From assembly GCA_965250215.1 (NCBI GenBank), contig CBDFNN010000004.1, positions 1,364,001-1,428,000 on the forward strand: a stretch of 64,000 nt of DNA, written 5' to 3'. The number at the start of each line of letters is the position of its first letter. The first letter of the stretch is position 1. Both the position numbers and the translations under genes were made by a program. Of the stretch, positions 34,560-44,464 are shown piece by piece. Under the pieces are notes generated by a model. The model was not told where the DNA came from and ran no database searches. It was given only the letters and a program-made list of their open reading frames with translations. The DNA is from CBDFNN01 sp965250215. Its GTDB lineage: Bacteria > Bacteroidota > Rhodothermia > Rhodothermales > DATKEJ01.

Positions 34560-37500
34560 CTATTGCTTGATATATGCGACTAAGTCGGCCATTTGCTGAG
34601 CGGAAAGTTGATCGGCTAATCCTTGCGGCATCGCACTTTGACCGACAGCCTCAATGGAATCAAGCTCGCTTCGTCTAAACTCAAGCTCGGCACCGCCTTG
34701 CATTCGCAAGGTCACAGTGTTTGCATCCTCGTTCGAGATAACACCTGTGAGTGACTCGCCGTCCTTCTTTTTGACAAGCCAAAACTCATAACCGTCAGCG
34801 ATGGACTTGCTGGGATTTGCAATTCCTTGAAGCATATGATGGACTGGCCAATGCCGAACAGTAGAGAGATCTGGTCCAAAAGAATATCCGTTTTCTCCAC
34901 TCACTTGGTGGCATACCGAGCAAAGCTGAGAGTAGACTAATTTGCCATCTTCTGGGTGCCCGTTCAAGGATTCAGCCTCCGTCATATTCTCAGTGTAGTT
35001 TTCAGAATCGTCGACTGTCAAGAGAGTTCGTGCACGAGATTTAACATCGCCTTCCGTATCTCTCATCAAGACCACCCGTCGATTCCAGCCGATGGTATTA
35101 GCTAGAATGCGACCCGATTCTATTTCATCTAGTAACGCCAATCGACCTACATCGTCATTCATGAAGAGGCTCACTGCCTTGTTCCTAGTAGTTGGCGTCA
35201 TCTTGCTCCAATTTGTAATGACGTGTTGATGGAGGCCTTCAACTCTAGACAATACATCGATGGCCGCAGACTGGATTTCGGGCTTATCATTGGCTCCGAT
35301 ATAAGAAATAGCAGTGGGGCGTCCATCATCGGGCGAATAATTTCCTAGAAGTTTTACTATTTGAGCTTTGTGTCTGTTTGTGACAGAGCTCGAACTGAGC
35401 AAAGCGCTGGCTCTTTCAACCAGCTCAGGATCTACATTATTCGGTTTTATTCTTGCGATGAGCTCTGAAATGAGCTTAGAGGTCTCAGCTCGTTCTTCCT
35501 CGAGTCCCATTCTAACAAGTTCAATCAATTGTTCTGGCGAGACGGCAGCTTTATTGTTTGTTCTCCGGATGCCTTCCAAGAGCCCAGAAAGAACAGCCTC
35601 TTTCCACCAATGTGGTGACTCATCTCCACCATTTAGAAAACCATCAATTAACATGGCAAGGTCGGAGCGAGAATTCTCCCTTACGAGGTTCTCTGCGAGG
35701 ATGGATGTGAACCCAGCTTTTGACTCACTTTCACGAGGATTATTGTAAGACAGAACTTCTCCAAGATTTGGAAAGACCCATCTAGAAATCGCGGTTCTTG
35801 CGGCCGCCAAAAACCAGGGATCGTCTTCATAGTCCTGGACAATATTTCTTGATACGTCAAGGGCTTCGTCTGTCTCAAATCCACCGAGTGTCAGAAGGAG
35901 TTGAAAATTTCTTCTATCGCTTAGGCCAGAAGAGTTCTTGTTATAAATCGGGGAGAGATCATGAATTAGATTAGGCTCTCGATCGAGATGTCGCTCTGCA
36001 ATGATAATAGCGTTTTCCTGCACACCAGGAGACTTGTCCCTTAGCGACTTCGAAAGATGCGCTGTGTCAAGAGCTCCAAGCTCCTCAAGCATCCAAAGGG
36101 TGTGGACCCTTGCTATTGCAGTAGCACTAGAATTAAGAAATGCCATCAATTTACCAGCGAGTTCTTCATCTCGATTGTCGAGTAACTTCCTCTGTGCATT
36201 GATTCGCAACCAGGCGTTTTTGTCGTTTAATAGCTCGATTAAATCCTCCACCGAGGCAGACTCTGGAGCAAGACCCTTAGACCAAGAAGATGTCGTCGAA
36301 TTCTTTGGAGTTATTCGATAGATCCGACCTTGACTCGTGCCATCGGCAAGTTTACCAGATTTCGCCGTCTCGTCATCCATCCATTCAGGGTGCTCTACGA
36401 TTCTTCTATAGTAATCAACGACATACATAGCTCCATCTGGGCCGACGTAGAAGTTGACAGGCCTGAACCATGAATCTGTCGAGGCAAGAAATTCCTTCTT
36501 TTCTAGTAGTCTCGAGGAACTGTAGGTAGCGCCATTTGGATTGACCCTGTCTACGTGAACGAGGTTGTGAACTGGCTCAGCGATGAAGACCAAGTTGTCA
36601 TATCCTTCACCGAATGATCCACCTGTATAGAAACTGATGCCGGCAGCTGAAGTGAATACTCCTCGGTCAGTGAGAAGCTGGTGAAGCGGGTTTTTTGTGA
36701 TGGGAAAGACGTTCGTCTTCGGTGCATAGGCGGGAATGTATTCCATTGTTTCACGCACTCCGCTATCTGGATTTCGATCTAAATATCTCTGAGCGATCAC
36801 CTCGTGAAAGCCAGGATGTGAGTTGTCATTTTGGAAGTAATGTCCCCAGGCATCGAAGCTGTGTCCAAATTGCGAGGCCGAGGAAAGGGATTCCAATTCG
36901 AAGCTGTCCGGCTTAAATCGAACACTTCGGGAGTAAGCGTTTTGTCCAAGCTTCGGTTCTTCTCTTCCTGGAAAAACGATTTCCGAACCTGGATCGCCAA
37001 ACTGTTCTGCGTAGGCTTCGGTACCGATCCTATTGTTGTTTGCGACATAAATCCAATTGTCGAGTGCGTAGATCGGCTTGTTCATATTGTGCTGGGGATT
37101 CGACCGAGCAAATCCTGTCACAAGGACCTCGCGGATATCCGCAACATTATCGCCGTCGCTGTCTTCCAAATAGAGGATGTCGGGTGGATCCGTGACGATG
37201 ATTCCCTTTTTCCATCTCATGATTCCGGTAGGCAAAACGAGGCCGTCGGCGAAAATAACGGAGTTGTCGGCTTTCCCATCGCCATTCTCGTCCGTGAGCA
37301 TCCGTACTCGACCAGTGCCGGCAACATTCAAGGGATAACCAGGCATCTCGACGACCCACATTCGTCCTTCTTCATCGATCTCCATGGCAACAGGATCCTG
37401 GACCATGGGCTCCGCTGCGACGAGCTCTAGTTCGAAATCGTCATGCAACACAAAGGAGGCTAAGGCTTCATTGGGATCAAGTCCGAGTGTCTCTGCACTA

Positions 37501-37598
37501 TCCTCGGCTCCAAGTCCGGTACAGGCGAACAGCGTGAATAAGAGATATGGCCAAGGAGAGAGGAGGCGAGAAAGTCGACTAGCTGGGATTGTGCTCAT
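34560..37598 (-). CDS. PVC-type c-heme protein: beta-propeller, HEAT repeats, CxxCH
   Basis: About 1,012 residues from ATG 37598 (GGA upstream; an in-frame TTG at 37646 is rejected). The N-terminal signal is LLFTLFACTG, possibly a lipobox. The PVC-type 'membrane-bound dehydrogenase' propeller follows (DEEGRMWVVEMPGYP, DENGDGKADNSVIF, EDSDGDNVADI, GPDGAMYVVDYYRRIVEHP, GRIYRITP), then HEAT repeats (about residues 450-800), and a C-terminal cytochrome c domain with LCSVCHQVSGENG and YEFWLVKKKDGESLTG. It is complete, unlike its relative at the left edge. It probably passes electrons from extracytoplasmic sugar or alcohol oxidation. Confidence 0.92.
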   Translation of the reverse strand: MSTIPASRLSRLLSPWPYLLFTLFACTGLGAEDSAETLGLDPNEALASFVLHDDFELELVAAEPMVQDPVAMEIDEEGRMWVVEMPGYPLNVAGTGRVRMLTDENGDGKADNSVIFADGLVLPTGIMRWKKGIIVTDPPDILYLEDSDGDNVADIREVLVTGFARSNPQHNMNKPIYALDNWIYVANNNRIGTEAYAEQFGDPGSEIVFPGREEPKLGQNAYSRSVRFKPDSFELESLSSASQFGHSFDAWGHYFQNDNSHPGFHEVIAQRYLDRNPDSGVRETMEYIPAYAPKTNVFPITKNPLHQLLTDRGVFTSAAGISFYTGGSFGEGYDNLVFIAEPVHNLVHVDRVNPNGATYSSSRLLEKKEFLASTDSWFRPVNFYVGPDGAMYVVDYYRRIVEHPEWMDDETAKSGKLADGTSQGRIYRITPKNSTTSSWSKGLAPESASVEDLIELLNDKNAWLRINAQRKLLDNRDEELAGKLMAFLNSSATAIARVHTLWMLEELGALDTAHLSKSLRDKSPGVQENAIIIAERHLDREPNLIHDLSPIYNKNSSGLSDRRNFQLLLTLGGFETDEALDVSRNIVQDYEDDPWFLAAARTAISRWVFPNLGEVLSYNNPRESESKAGFTSILAENLVRENSRSDLAMLIDGFLNGGDESPHWWKEAVLSGLLEGIRRTNNKAAVSPEQLIELVRMGLEEERAETSKLISELIARIKPNNVDPELVERASALLSSSSVTNRHKAQIVKLLGNYSPDDGRPTAISYIGANDKPEIQSAAIDVLSRVEGLHQHVITNWSKMTPTTRNKAVSLFMNDDVGRLALLDEIESGRILANTIGWNRRVVLMRDTEGDVKSRARTLLTVDDSENYTENMTEAESLNGHPEDGKLVYSQLCSVCHQVSGENGYSFGPDLSTVRHWPVHHMLQGIANPSKSIADGYEFWLVKKKDGESLTGVISNEDANTVTLRMQGGAELEFRRSELDSIEAVGQSAMPQGLADQLSAQQMADLVAYIKQ

Positions 37599-37624
37599 TA
37601 TCCGGAAGGTTTTACTTAAGTCGA

Positions 37625-37695
37625 ATCTATGAATCTGAAAACTCAAATGTATTCAGATGTCAGCCTTCAGCTTTCAGTCGTCGGAGGTCAGAAAA
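37625..37695. repeat. TCAG-rich spacer
   Basis: About six TCAG/CTGA words in 65 bp (ATTCAGATGTCAGCCTTCAG then TTTCAGTCG, GGTCAGAA) between the PVC-type gene and the MFS gene. It resembles one arm of the palindromic spacers at 14.6 and 28.6 kb. Confidence 0.45.
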
Positions 37696-37736
37696 GATTA
37701 CAATGGATGAGGCCGTTATTGCCATCGTTGATAGTC

Positions 37737-38975
37737 CTACAACATTCCATCAGTGTTCGGCGATTTCAGGGCGCGCTGGGTCATCAGGAAGGAAATGTTA
37801 ACGGCCAAAAACAAAATGACGAAGGCGACAAGAATCGACATGAGTCCGAAGCTGTCTGCGAAGACTCCAATAAGAGCCGGTATGGTCAAAGCCGACAAAT
37901 TTGCCGCGATAAATATCCAACTTGTGAAAGTCCCTGACATTTGGATGTGTTCTGAAATATAGGAAAGCGAGCTAGGAAAGGCCGCCGAAAGAGCAAAGCC
38001 AAAGCCCAAGGTGCAAATCCTAAGCAGGAGAGCCGACTGACTTCCGAAAGAGATCAAGAGAATCGCGAATACCAGTCCGACGGCAAATAGAATCGGCAAG
38101 AGCTTTTCTGGTTTGAGATGTTTTGCGATGGGGATGGAGAGAAGTCGTCCTAAGGTGAATGCTCCAAAGAAGAGCGAGGTTAGGAGTCCTGCCTGTACGT
38201 TGCTGAGTATCTCGGACTTGATGGCATATGTAAATATCCATGCTCCCACACTGACTTCAGTTGCGACAATCAGGAAAATGAAAACGAGAAACCGCCAGAT
38301 TCGAGGATCGCTGAGACTGGCCGTGCTAGTGTGTTCAGAAACACGACCGATTCGGGGACTTGGTCTAGACCAAACAATAAGCATCGCTATGGCTGTAAAG
38401 GCGGCAATTGTCGGAAAAACAATTTCCAAGCTGCCATATTTATCGAAGGCATAGGAAATAATTAGTGGGCTCAGTAGAGTTCCAATTCCGAAGAAGAAAT
38501 GCAAAGCATTCACTCTCATTTGGGGATTATCCCCCTCGGATTGCAAGGTCATTACGTTCCCACCAATGTCAACGAAGGACCCAAATGCGCCGATCATGAA
38601 GAAGATCGAAAGGAGCGCGATATACAGATTTGCCGTTAGCACCAGGGCGTAGCAGATGGCGATTCCCAACAAAGCGGACGCGATCATTGGGTGAGATTTC
38701 CGTTTGTCCAGCGACTTCCCGGCAAAGGTCGAGGTGCATAAATATCCGAGAGCTCTTGCGGTGAAAAGAAATCCGATGGCCCACAATCCCACATTGGTCT
38801 TTTCTGCAAGCCAAGGAAGTGATGGCCCGATGACTGTCGTCGACATACCTAGCCCCACGAAAGTGATGAGATAGGGGATTACGGATCGCCACGAGGGAGA
38901 AATTAATTTCGCTTTCGAGGGCAAGCTTGGGTCGTTTAGGTTTGAGACAATAGAACCGAAGATAGGGGCGTTCAT
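37737..38975 (-). CDS. Major facilitator superfamily transporter
   Basis: A 412-residue inner-membrane carrier. About twelve hydrophobic segments can be traced, with the MFS loop after helix 2 (AGKSLDKRKSHPMIASA) and a second half starting near residue 215. The layout (ITFVGLGMSTTVIGPSLPWLAEKT, FFMIGAFGSFVDIGGNVMTL, LHFFFGIGTLLSPLI) resembles sugar/fucose-type MFS permeases. It starts 3 bp from the divergent GH140-like gene, so they probably share a regulatory region and may handle the same sugar. Confidence 0.85.
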   Translation of the reverse strand: MNAPIFGSIVSNLNDPSLPSKAKLISPSWRSVIPYLITFVGLGMSTTVIGPSLPWLAEKTNVGLWAIGFLFTARALGYLCTSTFAGKSLDKRKSHPMIASALLGIAICYALVLTANLYIALLSIFFMIGAFGSFVDIGGNVMTLQSEGDNPQMRVNALHFFFGIGTLLSPLIISYAFDKYGSLEIVFPTIAAFTAIAMLIVWSRPSPRIGRVSEHTSTASLSDPRIWRFLVFIFLIVATEVSVGAWIFTYAIKSEILSNVQAGLLTSLFFGAFTLGRLLSIPIAKHLKPEKLLPILFAVGLVFAILLISFGSQSALLLRICTLGFGFALSAAFPSSLSYISEHIQMSGTFTSWIFIAANLSALTIPALIGVFADSFGLMSILVAFVILFLAVNISFLMTQRALKSPNTDGML

Positions 38976-39005
38976 TCAATGAAGGACGCTCTGCTTCATA
39001 AATCC

Positions 39006-40016
39006 ATGATCTTGCATAAAGTAAAAATCTTCTTAGCTATTTTGGTATTCCTGCTTTCTGTGGGGACTGAAAAAGCATCGGCTCAACGAACGGTTGGTGA
39101 GACGGTTTGGACCTGGTGGTCGTCTTCGGCAGATGAGTCAAAACAGTACGTGAAAGAATTGGCTGAGACGGGATTCGACAACTTGACCTTTTCGATGACT
39201 CACCTCTATCACTCTTCATCTTGGGATTTCAAAGATGGAGACGGTGCCGTATTCAGTGATAAAGAGAAGGGGCGATTGGATCTGATTTCCGATGCTTGGA
39301 TCAGCAATAGAGTCCGGCAGATGGATATTGCACATGAGGCTGGACTGAAAGTCAATGTGATCCCGGTATGGATTGGGATGAGGATGGATGAGGTAGTTCA
39401 TTCTGGCGATGCCAGTTCCATCATGGACAACTACTGTGGGCGATTGAAAGAAGCTGGATTATGGACTCATCCAGCCTTGAATTGGGTGATTTTTGGTGGG
39501 GACTACTACAAAGGCCAATCCACCTCAGAAGAAGCATTCGTTCCAGCATGGCTCGAATGTAGAAAGCATATCCCTGAGTCTATTCGCGTCGGCTATCATA
39601 ACGGAACGCTATCGTCTGCAATAAACACGATTCATGAAACGGGCGTTGCGGATTTTATTTTTCTCCAGACAGGGCACAAGAATGAATGGCCAGAAGCTCA
39701 AATGATCCAGCTAATCGACAAGGGAATAGCTTTTGAGTGGGGCGAAAACATCTATCCGGAAATTGACATCGTTCAGAACAACGGTAGCGAATGTGCTAGC
39801 CAAGAATCGCTTCTAAAGGCATTCGAGAATGGTATTAAATACCTTGATCACTTTTCCCATTTCCAGTACGGCCACAATGATCGTCATCAAAATTCGGATG
39901 GCGACGGAGGGAGGGAAGAGGCTTGGCACTGTCATTCGGGAGATTCGGCCACAGAGTCTGTTGTCAAACATCGAGATTTTGAGAGAGCATTGATAGAGAA
40001 ATTCAAAGCTAACTAG
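39006..40016 (+). CDS. Secreted GH140/DUF4038-like TIM-barrel protein
   Basis: About 336 residues. The signal peptide KIFLAILVFLLSVGTEKASAQ supports ATG 39006, with ATG 38979 also possible. The barrel pattern follows DUF4038/apiosidase-like glycosidases: GETVWTWW near the N-terminus, RQMDIAHEAGLKVNVIPVWIG, and HPALNWVIFGGDYY, corresponding to the family's 'IIWxLGGD'. A later EWGENIYP could supply the second acid. It probably cleaves a plant- or algal-type side-chain sugar. It is divergent from the MFS transporter. Confidence 0.6.
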   Translation: MILHKVKIFLAILVFLLSVGTEKASAQRTVGETVWTWWSSSADESKQYVKELAETGFDNLTFSMTHLYHSSSWDFKDGDGAVFSDKEKGRLDLISDAWISNRVRQMDIAHEAGLKVNVIPVWIGMRMDEVVHSGDASSIMDNYCGRLKEAGLWTHPALNWVIFGGDYYKGQSTSEEAFVPAWLECRKHIPESIRVGYHNGTLSSAINTIHETGVADFIFLQTGHKNEWPEAQMIQLIDKGIAFEWGENIYPEIDIVQNNGSECASQESLLKAFENGIKYLDHFSHFQYGHNDRHQNSDGDGGREEAWHCHSGDSATESVVKHRDFERALIEKFKAN

Positions 40017-40106
40017 TCTGGCTTTTCTAGCGGATCTCGCATTTCTGGCTTATCTAGTAGAATCGCAATTCTTCACAACCCACTCGCCGGTCATTTAATC
40101 ACATTC

Positions 40107-41042
40107 TTGCCAAGTAAGGAAGTCGTCATAATTTGCACTCGGAATCGAGTAAATGCGCTAGAGGAAAGCCTCCGGTCCCTGTTCGCACAGGAATCAACAC
40201 TTCCAGTTGAATGCCACGTCATTGATTCGAGTGACCCTGAGTTCGCCGCACAGATTGAAAAGGTGTGCTCGAAAGTTGGAAAGGAAGGATGTATCTATCA
40301 CCAATTTTTAGGAAAGCCTTCATTAGCGCGACAGCGAGATTTCGCAATCGATTTGTTCACTGATGAAGTGGATCTGTTGCACTTCATTGATGACGACGTA
40401 ACTCTCTTGCCAGGCTATTTGCGGGAAATTAGAGAATCCTTTAATAGAGACCCGGAATTGCTGGGCCTTGGACCGAGTATTGAAAAGCCAAATCGAGACA
40501 AGGGAGGAATTCCATATCGGCTCTTCAGTTTCGTTTTTCTTTTGGAGCATCCAAGGGTAGGAGCCGTATTTCCTTCCGGCGGAGAAAGCGTTGCTCAAAA
40601 CCTAGATCTTGACAGGGCCACGGAAGTGGATTGTCTCGGTGGATGCAACTGCTACAGATTGGACGTAATAAAGAGAATTCGTCCGGACAGCCAACTTGAA
40701 GGGTATTCACTTGACGAGGATCTGGACTGGTCCTATCGAATCGGAAAAGAGGGAAAACTAATCGTTCAACCAAAGGCTAGATTTATTCATCACGAAGCTC
40801 CACAAGAACGGCACGAGGTCGCGAAGATGGCTAGGGAAAGACTTATACATCGCTACTGGTTTGTGGAAAAAAACATTGACTCCATTCTCAGGAAGCCAGC
40901 CTTTTGGTGGTCCATATTAGGACTTTTATTGAGGACCTTTATTAGCTCAAATTCGATAGAGAAGGAAAAGAGGAAAGGTATTTTGGATGGAATTCGAATC
41001 GTCCGAAATAGAGACCATGCTCTACTTGGCAGAGCGCATTGA
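40107..41042 (+). CDS. Glycosyltransferase family 2
   Basis: A 311-residue GT-A transferase starting at TTG (no ATG/GTG fits). Motifs: VVIICTRNRVNALEESLRSL, LHFIDDDVTLLPGYL (DDD metal site), DCLGGCNCYRLDVI and LDEDLDWSYRIG (acceptor/catalytic acid region). The C-terminus has a hydrophobic helix (FWWSILGLLLRTFISS) that may tether it to the membrane. It lies 58 bp before a polysaccharide deacetylase gene and probably works with it in surface-glycan synthesis. Confidence 0.88.
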   Translation: MPSKEVVIICTRNRVNALEESLRSLFAQESTLPVECHVIDSSDPEFAAQIEKVCSKVGKEGCIYHQFLGKPSLARQRDFAIDLFTDEVDLLHFIDDDVTLLPGYLREIRESFNRDPELLGLGPSIEKPNRDKGGIPYRLFSFVFLLEHPRVGAVFPSGGESVAQNLDLDRATEVDCLGGCNCYRLDVIKRIRPDSQLEGYSLDEDLDWSYRIGKEGKLIVQPKARFIHHEAPQERHEVAKMARERLIHRYWFVEKNIDSILRKPAFWWSILGLLLRTFISSNSIEKEKRKGILDGIRIVRNRDHALLGRAH

Positions 41043-41100
41043 CTAGATCGGCCAAATGCGTTATATCAGCTAGGCAAGCCAGTCCGGCCAGATAAACCAG

Positions 41101-42078
41101 ATGAAGAAGTTCGCCCTAAATTATGTCCGCAATATTGACAAGAGTCTTGCCCGACTCTCGTCAATATATTTGGAGCCACCTCCGGGCGTACTGGTCTTTC
41201 TCTTTCACAGCATCATCCCGGCCAATGAGTGGAGCAATGAGATGCCTCTTAACTATCGCTATGCTCTAACGGATGAGAAGCTTTTCCAAATGGTGGACTA
41301 CTTCGAGAACCGTGACTACAAATTCATCTCAGCAAAGTCATTGGCCGGACAGTTGGATCCCGATGAAAAATATGTCAGTATCACCTTCGATGATGGATAC
41401 GCAAACAACATCGAGGCCATTTCAAGGCTCTGGGAAAGAAAGATTCCATCGACACTTTTTGCAACCACGCACAACATCGAGAGCGGGGAGTCATTTTGGT
41501 GGGATACGCTTTATCGTGCTCGGGCACAGAATAATAGTATTGAGACGATTCTGGCCGAGGAGTCGATGTTGAATGAGCTAAATCACGACCAAATAAAAGA
41601 CTATTTCAGCTCGGTTTTTAGCAGTTCTGACTTCAATCCCAAAAGTGAATTTGATCGACCCATAAGTCCAAGAGAATTGAAAGTATTGCAGGAAAGCACG
41701 AATCTAAGTATTGCAAATCACACGCACTTACACCAAAATCTAACTTGCCTGGCGGAAGAAGAGGTATATGAGGAAATATCTACATCTCATAAATTGCTAG
41801 AAAAATGGGACTTGAGTCCGATCAGGCAAGTCGCCTATCCTGGCGGAATGTCAAACAATTCCATACGAGAACAGCTGAAGAAAGAATCATTTGATCTCGG
41901 ATACACAGACCGTTACCTTCGTAATGCAATAGGCGGGGGAGGCACCATCGTTTACCCCCTTCAGATTGGTCGATATATTATCAGCTGCCGGAGAGATGTA
42001 TTGCAGCAATGTCAGCTGGCAGACGCTAGATACTCTTTGCTTAAGTCCTATTCGATTATTAAAAACCCACTCGACTGA
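41101..42078 (+). CDS. Polysaccharide deacetylase (NodB-type)
   Basis: A 325-residue carbohydrate esterase 4-like protein without a signal peptide. Motif 1 YVSITFDDGYANN (D97, D98) and the metal-binding NHTHLHQNL (around residue 205) are present, followed by RQVAYPGGMSN. It would remove N- or O-acetyl groups from sugar chains. The first ~90 residues (VLVFLFHSIIP) match the N-terminal extension common in O-antigen/exopolysaccharide deacetylases. It is co-directional with the glycosyltransferase just upstream. Confidence 0.88.
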   Translation: MKKFALNYVRNIDKSLARLSSIYLEPPPGVLVFLFHSIIPANEWSNEMPLNYRYALTDEKLFQMVDYFENRDYKFISAKSLAGQLDPDEKYVSITFDDGYANNIEAISRLWERKIPSTLFATTHNIESGESFWWDTLYRARAQNNSIETILAEESMLNELNHDQIKDYFSSVFSSSDFNPKSEFDRPISPRELKVLQESTNLSIANHTHLHQNLTCLAEEEVYEEISTSHKLLEKWDLSPIRQVAYPGGMSNNSIREQLKKESFDLGYTDRYLRNAIGGGGTIVYPLQIGRYIISCRRDVLQQCQLADARYSLLKSYSIIKNPLD

Positions 42079-42098
42079 ACCTCTATTTGTAACCTGAT

Positions 42099-43124
42099 AT
42101 GAACCGACCCATACTGCTTTTTTTGGGTGTCTTTGCCACGTTCGCTCTTTGGGCGGGTGGTCTTTATTGGAAAGGACCTATTATCGAAGCAGACCTCACT
42201 GAGCGTTCAATGAGGAGATTGAATGCAAGTGGATTACAAAATGTAAGATTGGAATTCGACGGCCGTGATGGTGAAGTATCTTTAGTCGGACAACGTCTAG
42301 ATGATGTCAGGAAGCTTGTTGAGGGAGTTGAAGGGGTAAGGATCGTAAATCAGGCAACCCTTGCTCTCAGTGACGATGGTATTCCGAGCATCGATCCTTC
42401 CTTCCAGCTCAAACATGAAGGAAGCGTAGCAATCGTTACGGGAGCTCTTCCCAGCAACGATATGATTATGGAGGTCGAGAGAGTACTCACTTCACGCTTG
42501 GGAGCAGACCAAGTAAATTTTGATTGGACTACTGACAAAATTGTGAGCCCAAAGTCGGGACTTGACAATTTCTCTGTTCTTCTGGATAGTATTGGCGCGA
42601 ATGTTGAAGATCCTGAAATAGTCCTGGGGAATTCCAACGATGGGAAAATGTCACTGATTGTCAATGGACGCCTCGTAGCACGTAGAGCAGGGGTTGATCC
42701 TTCAGCAGTTTTTGAAGCCTTGACGGATAGCACGATGGAAATCATTGGTCTTTATGATACAGCCGAGCTTGCCCAGGTAAGCTTGAATGATCTACTCTCT
42801 GGTCAGCGAGTTGCCTTTGTGCCCGGCCGGTTTGAGTTGACAAATGCGAGCACACTCCTTCTCCGTTCCGTGGCGGACTCACTAAATCTTTATTCCGAAG
42901 TCCGGGTGTCCGTTGAAGGGCATACGGATGCAAATGGCAATGCCGAGACCAATCTCTTGCTTAGCATGAATCGTGCAAACACGGTCGTCGACTTCTTGAT
43001 TGGGCGTGGCATAGAAAGAGCTAGGTTGGAGTCGAAAGGCTTTGGCGAAACTGTTCCGATAGCTTCAAACAACACGAGTCTCGGAAGGCGAACAAATCGC
43101 CGTGTTGAGTTTGTGGTAAAGTAA
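42099..43124 (+). CDS. OmpA family protein with BON-like repeats
   Basis: A 341-residue envelope protein. An N-terminal membrane helix (FLGVFATFALWAGGLYW) is followed by at least two BON-like repeats (RRLNASGLQNVRLEFDGRDGEVSLVGQ; SVAIVTGALPSNDMIMEVERVLTS) and a C-terminal OmpA peptidoglycan-binding domain (VRVSVEGHTDANGNAETNLLLS, RANTVVDFLIGRGI, LESKGFGETVPIASN, RRTNRRVEFVV). It probably links the cell wall to the membrane. It is followed 33 bp downstream by a coiled-coil protein, likely a partner. Confidence 0.88.
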   Translation: MNRPILLFLGVFATFALWAGGLYWKGPIIEADLTERSMRRLNASGLQNVRLEFDGRDGEVSLVGQRLDDVRKLVEGVEGVRIVNQATLALSDDGIPSIDPSFQLKHEGSVAIVTGALPSNDMIMEVERVLTSRLGADQVNFDWTTDKIVSPKSGLDNFSVLLDSIGANVEDPEIVLGNSNDGKMSLIVNGRLVARRAGVDPSAVFEALTDSTMEIIGLYDTAELAQVSLNDLLSGQRVAFVPGRFELTNASTLLLRSVADSLNLYSEVRVSVEGHTDANGNAETNLLLSMNRANTVVDFLIGRGIERARLESKGFGETVPIASNNTSLGRRTNRRVEFVVK

Positions 43125-43157
43125 ATTTTAAAGCAAGAAAAATAAAAAGAATCTGAA

Positions 43158-44390
43158 ATGCAGTATTTAGCCATACAGTTCTTGGTCCTGCTCGTCGCAG
43201 CTATGTTGATCGGAGCAATCCTCGGATATCTCTGGAGACGCCTGACTGGGGGCAAATCTAACGGAGCTTCAAGCAAGAAGCTCGAACAGCTTAAGGAGAA
43301 ACATCTTCTGGCGAAAGGAAAGGCAAGCAAGGCGGAGGAGTTGGCAAAAACTCACGAATCCAGAGCTGTGAAATTGACGGAAGATATGGTGGCCAGAGAT
43401 GAGATTATCCAAACTCTTAGGACGCAAGTGGAGAAAGGAGAAACCGAACTTCTGACCTTAAGACAAGGTGGTGCTACGATCGAACGGGTGAGTTCAAATC
43501 TTGATTTGAGTACATCATCTGTTAGTGGAGGATCTGATGTTGGTGACTTGTCAGCGACCAATGATGGCTCCGACTCAGAGAATTCGGCTGACGAGATCGT
43601 GGACGATGCCCGCGTCAATATTGAAGAGTATATGGCAGTTGTCACAGAATTGGACAAATCAAGAAAGGAGATTATTCGACTGCAAAAAGCGGCCGAAAAT
43701 TATGAGCTCAATGGTGATCCAGCTGCGGAGCAGGAAATTAAAAAGGAATTGACGCTAGCTTACTCAACCATCGCAGATCTTCGAGCGGCTCTTGCTTCTA
43801 CAGGCAAGACCATACCTCTACGCAAGCACAATGAGCTTCGAGATGAATACAATCAGCTAAGAGAGACATTGAGACGACTGCAGGGCCAGGTGTCCGTTCA
43901 AGCCGACACAGTCAGCAAAGCGGATTTCGAGGCTGTAGTCGAGTTGTCTGAGAATACGAAAATAGAACTATCGGAATGCAGGGTAAAACTGGAGACGAGC
44001 CGCAGCGCCGTATCACGAGGACAAGAAGAGTTGGCTGCATGCCAAGAGGAAGTATTTCGTTTGCAAGCCAATTCTCCGCCACAACTGATCAGCAAACCGA
44101 GCTCTGAAAGTAAAGTGCTTGCAGATCCCTTGGCCGAAGAGTCAGATAATCCCTCAGTGCCTACGAAGGAAAGTAATTTCGCCGACGATTTGACGAAAAT
44201 ACGTGGCATTGGTCGAGTTATTAGTCAGCAGCTAAATATGTTGGGCATAACCACCTTCCAACAAATCGCTGATTTTAAGGCTGATGACATTCAATCCGTT
44301 GGTGAGGCCTTGGGTACCTTCCCTGATCGAATCAACAGAGATGGATGGGTAGAAAGCGCTAAATCTTTGCATCAAGAAAAATACGGATAA
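43158..44390 (+). CDS. Membrane-anchored coiled-coil protein with C-terminal HhH domain
   Basis: A 410-residue protein. One N-terminal membrane helix (FLVLLVAAMLIGAILGYLW), a basic patch, then long coiled coil (LEQLKEKHLLAKGKASKAEELAK to about residue 310). A C-terminal helix-hairpin-helix module of the DUF4332/ribosomal-L21-fusion type closes it (DLTKIRGIGRVISQQLNMLGITTFQQIADF). Start at ATG 43158. Paired with the OmpA/BON gene, it may tie the envelope to DNA or to another cytoplasmic partner, but this is inference. Confidence 0.82.
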   Translation: MQYLAIQFLVLLVAAMLIGAILGYLWRRLTGGKSNGASSKKLEQLKEKHLLAKGKASKAEELAKTHESRAVKLTEDMVARDEIIQTLRTQVEKGETELLTLRQGGATIERVSSNLDLSTSSVSGGSDVGDLSATNDGSDSENSADEIVDDARVNIEEYMAVVTELDKSRKEIIRLQKAAENYELNGDPAAEQEIKKELTLAYSTIADLRAALASTGKTIPLRKHNELRDEYNQLRETLRRLQGQVSVQADTVSKADFEAVVELSENTKIELSECRVKLETSRSAVSRGQEELAACQEEVFRLQANSPPQLISKPSSESKVLADPLAEESDNPSVPTKESNFADDLTKIRGIGRVISQQLNMLGITTFQQIADFKADDIQSVGEALGTFPDRINRDGWVESAKSLHQEKYG

Positions 44391-44464
44391 GAGTCGACTT
44401 CGTCGACGTGATGAGTGAAGGGTGAGGCGTGATGGGTTTCACTTTAATTGTAAACCAAAAATCT

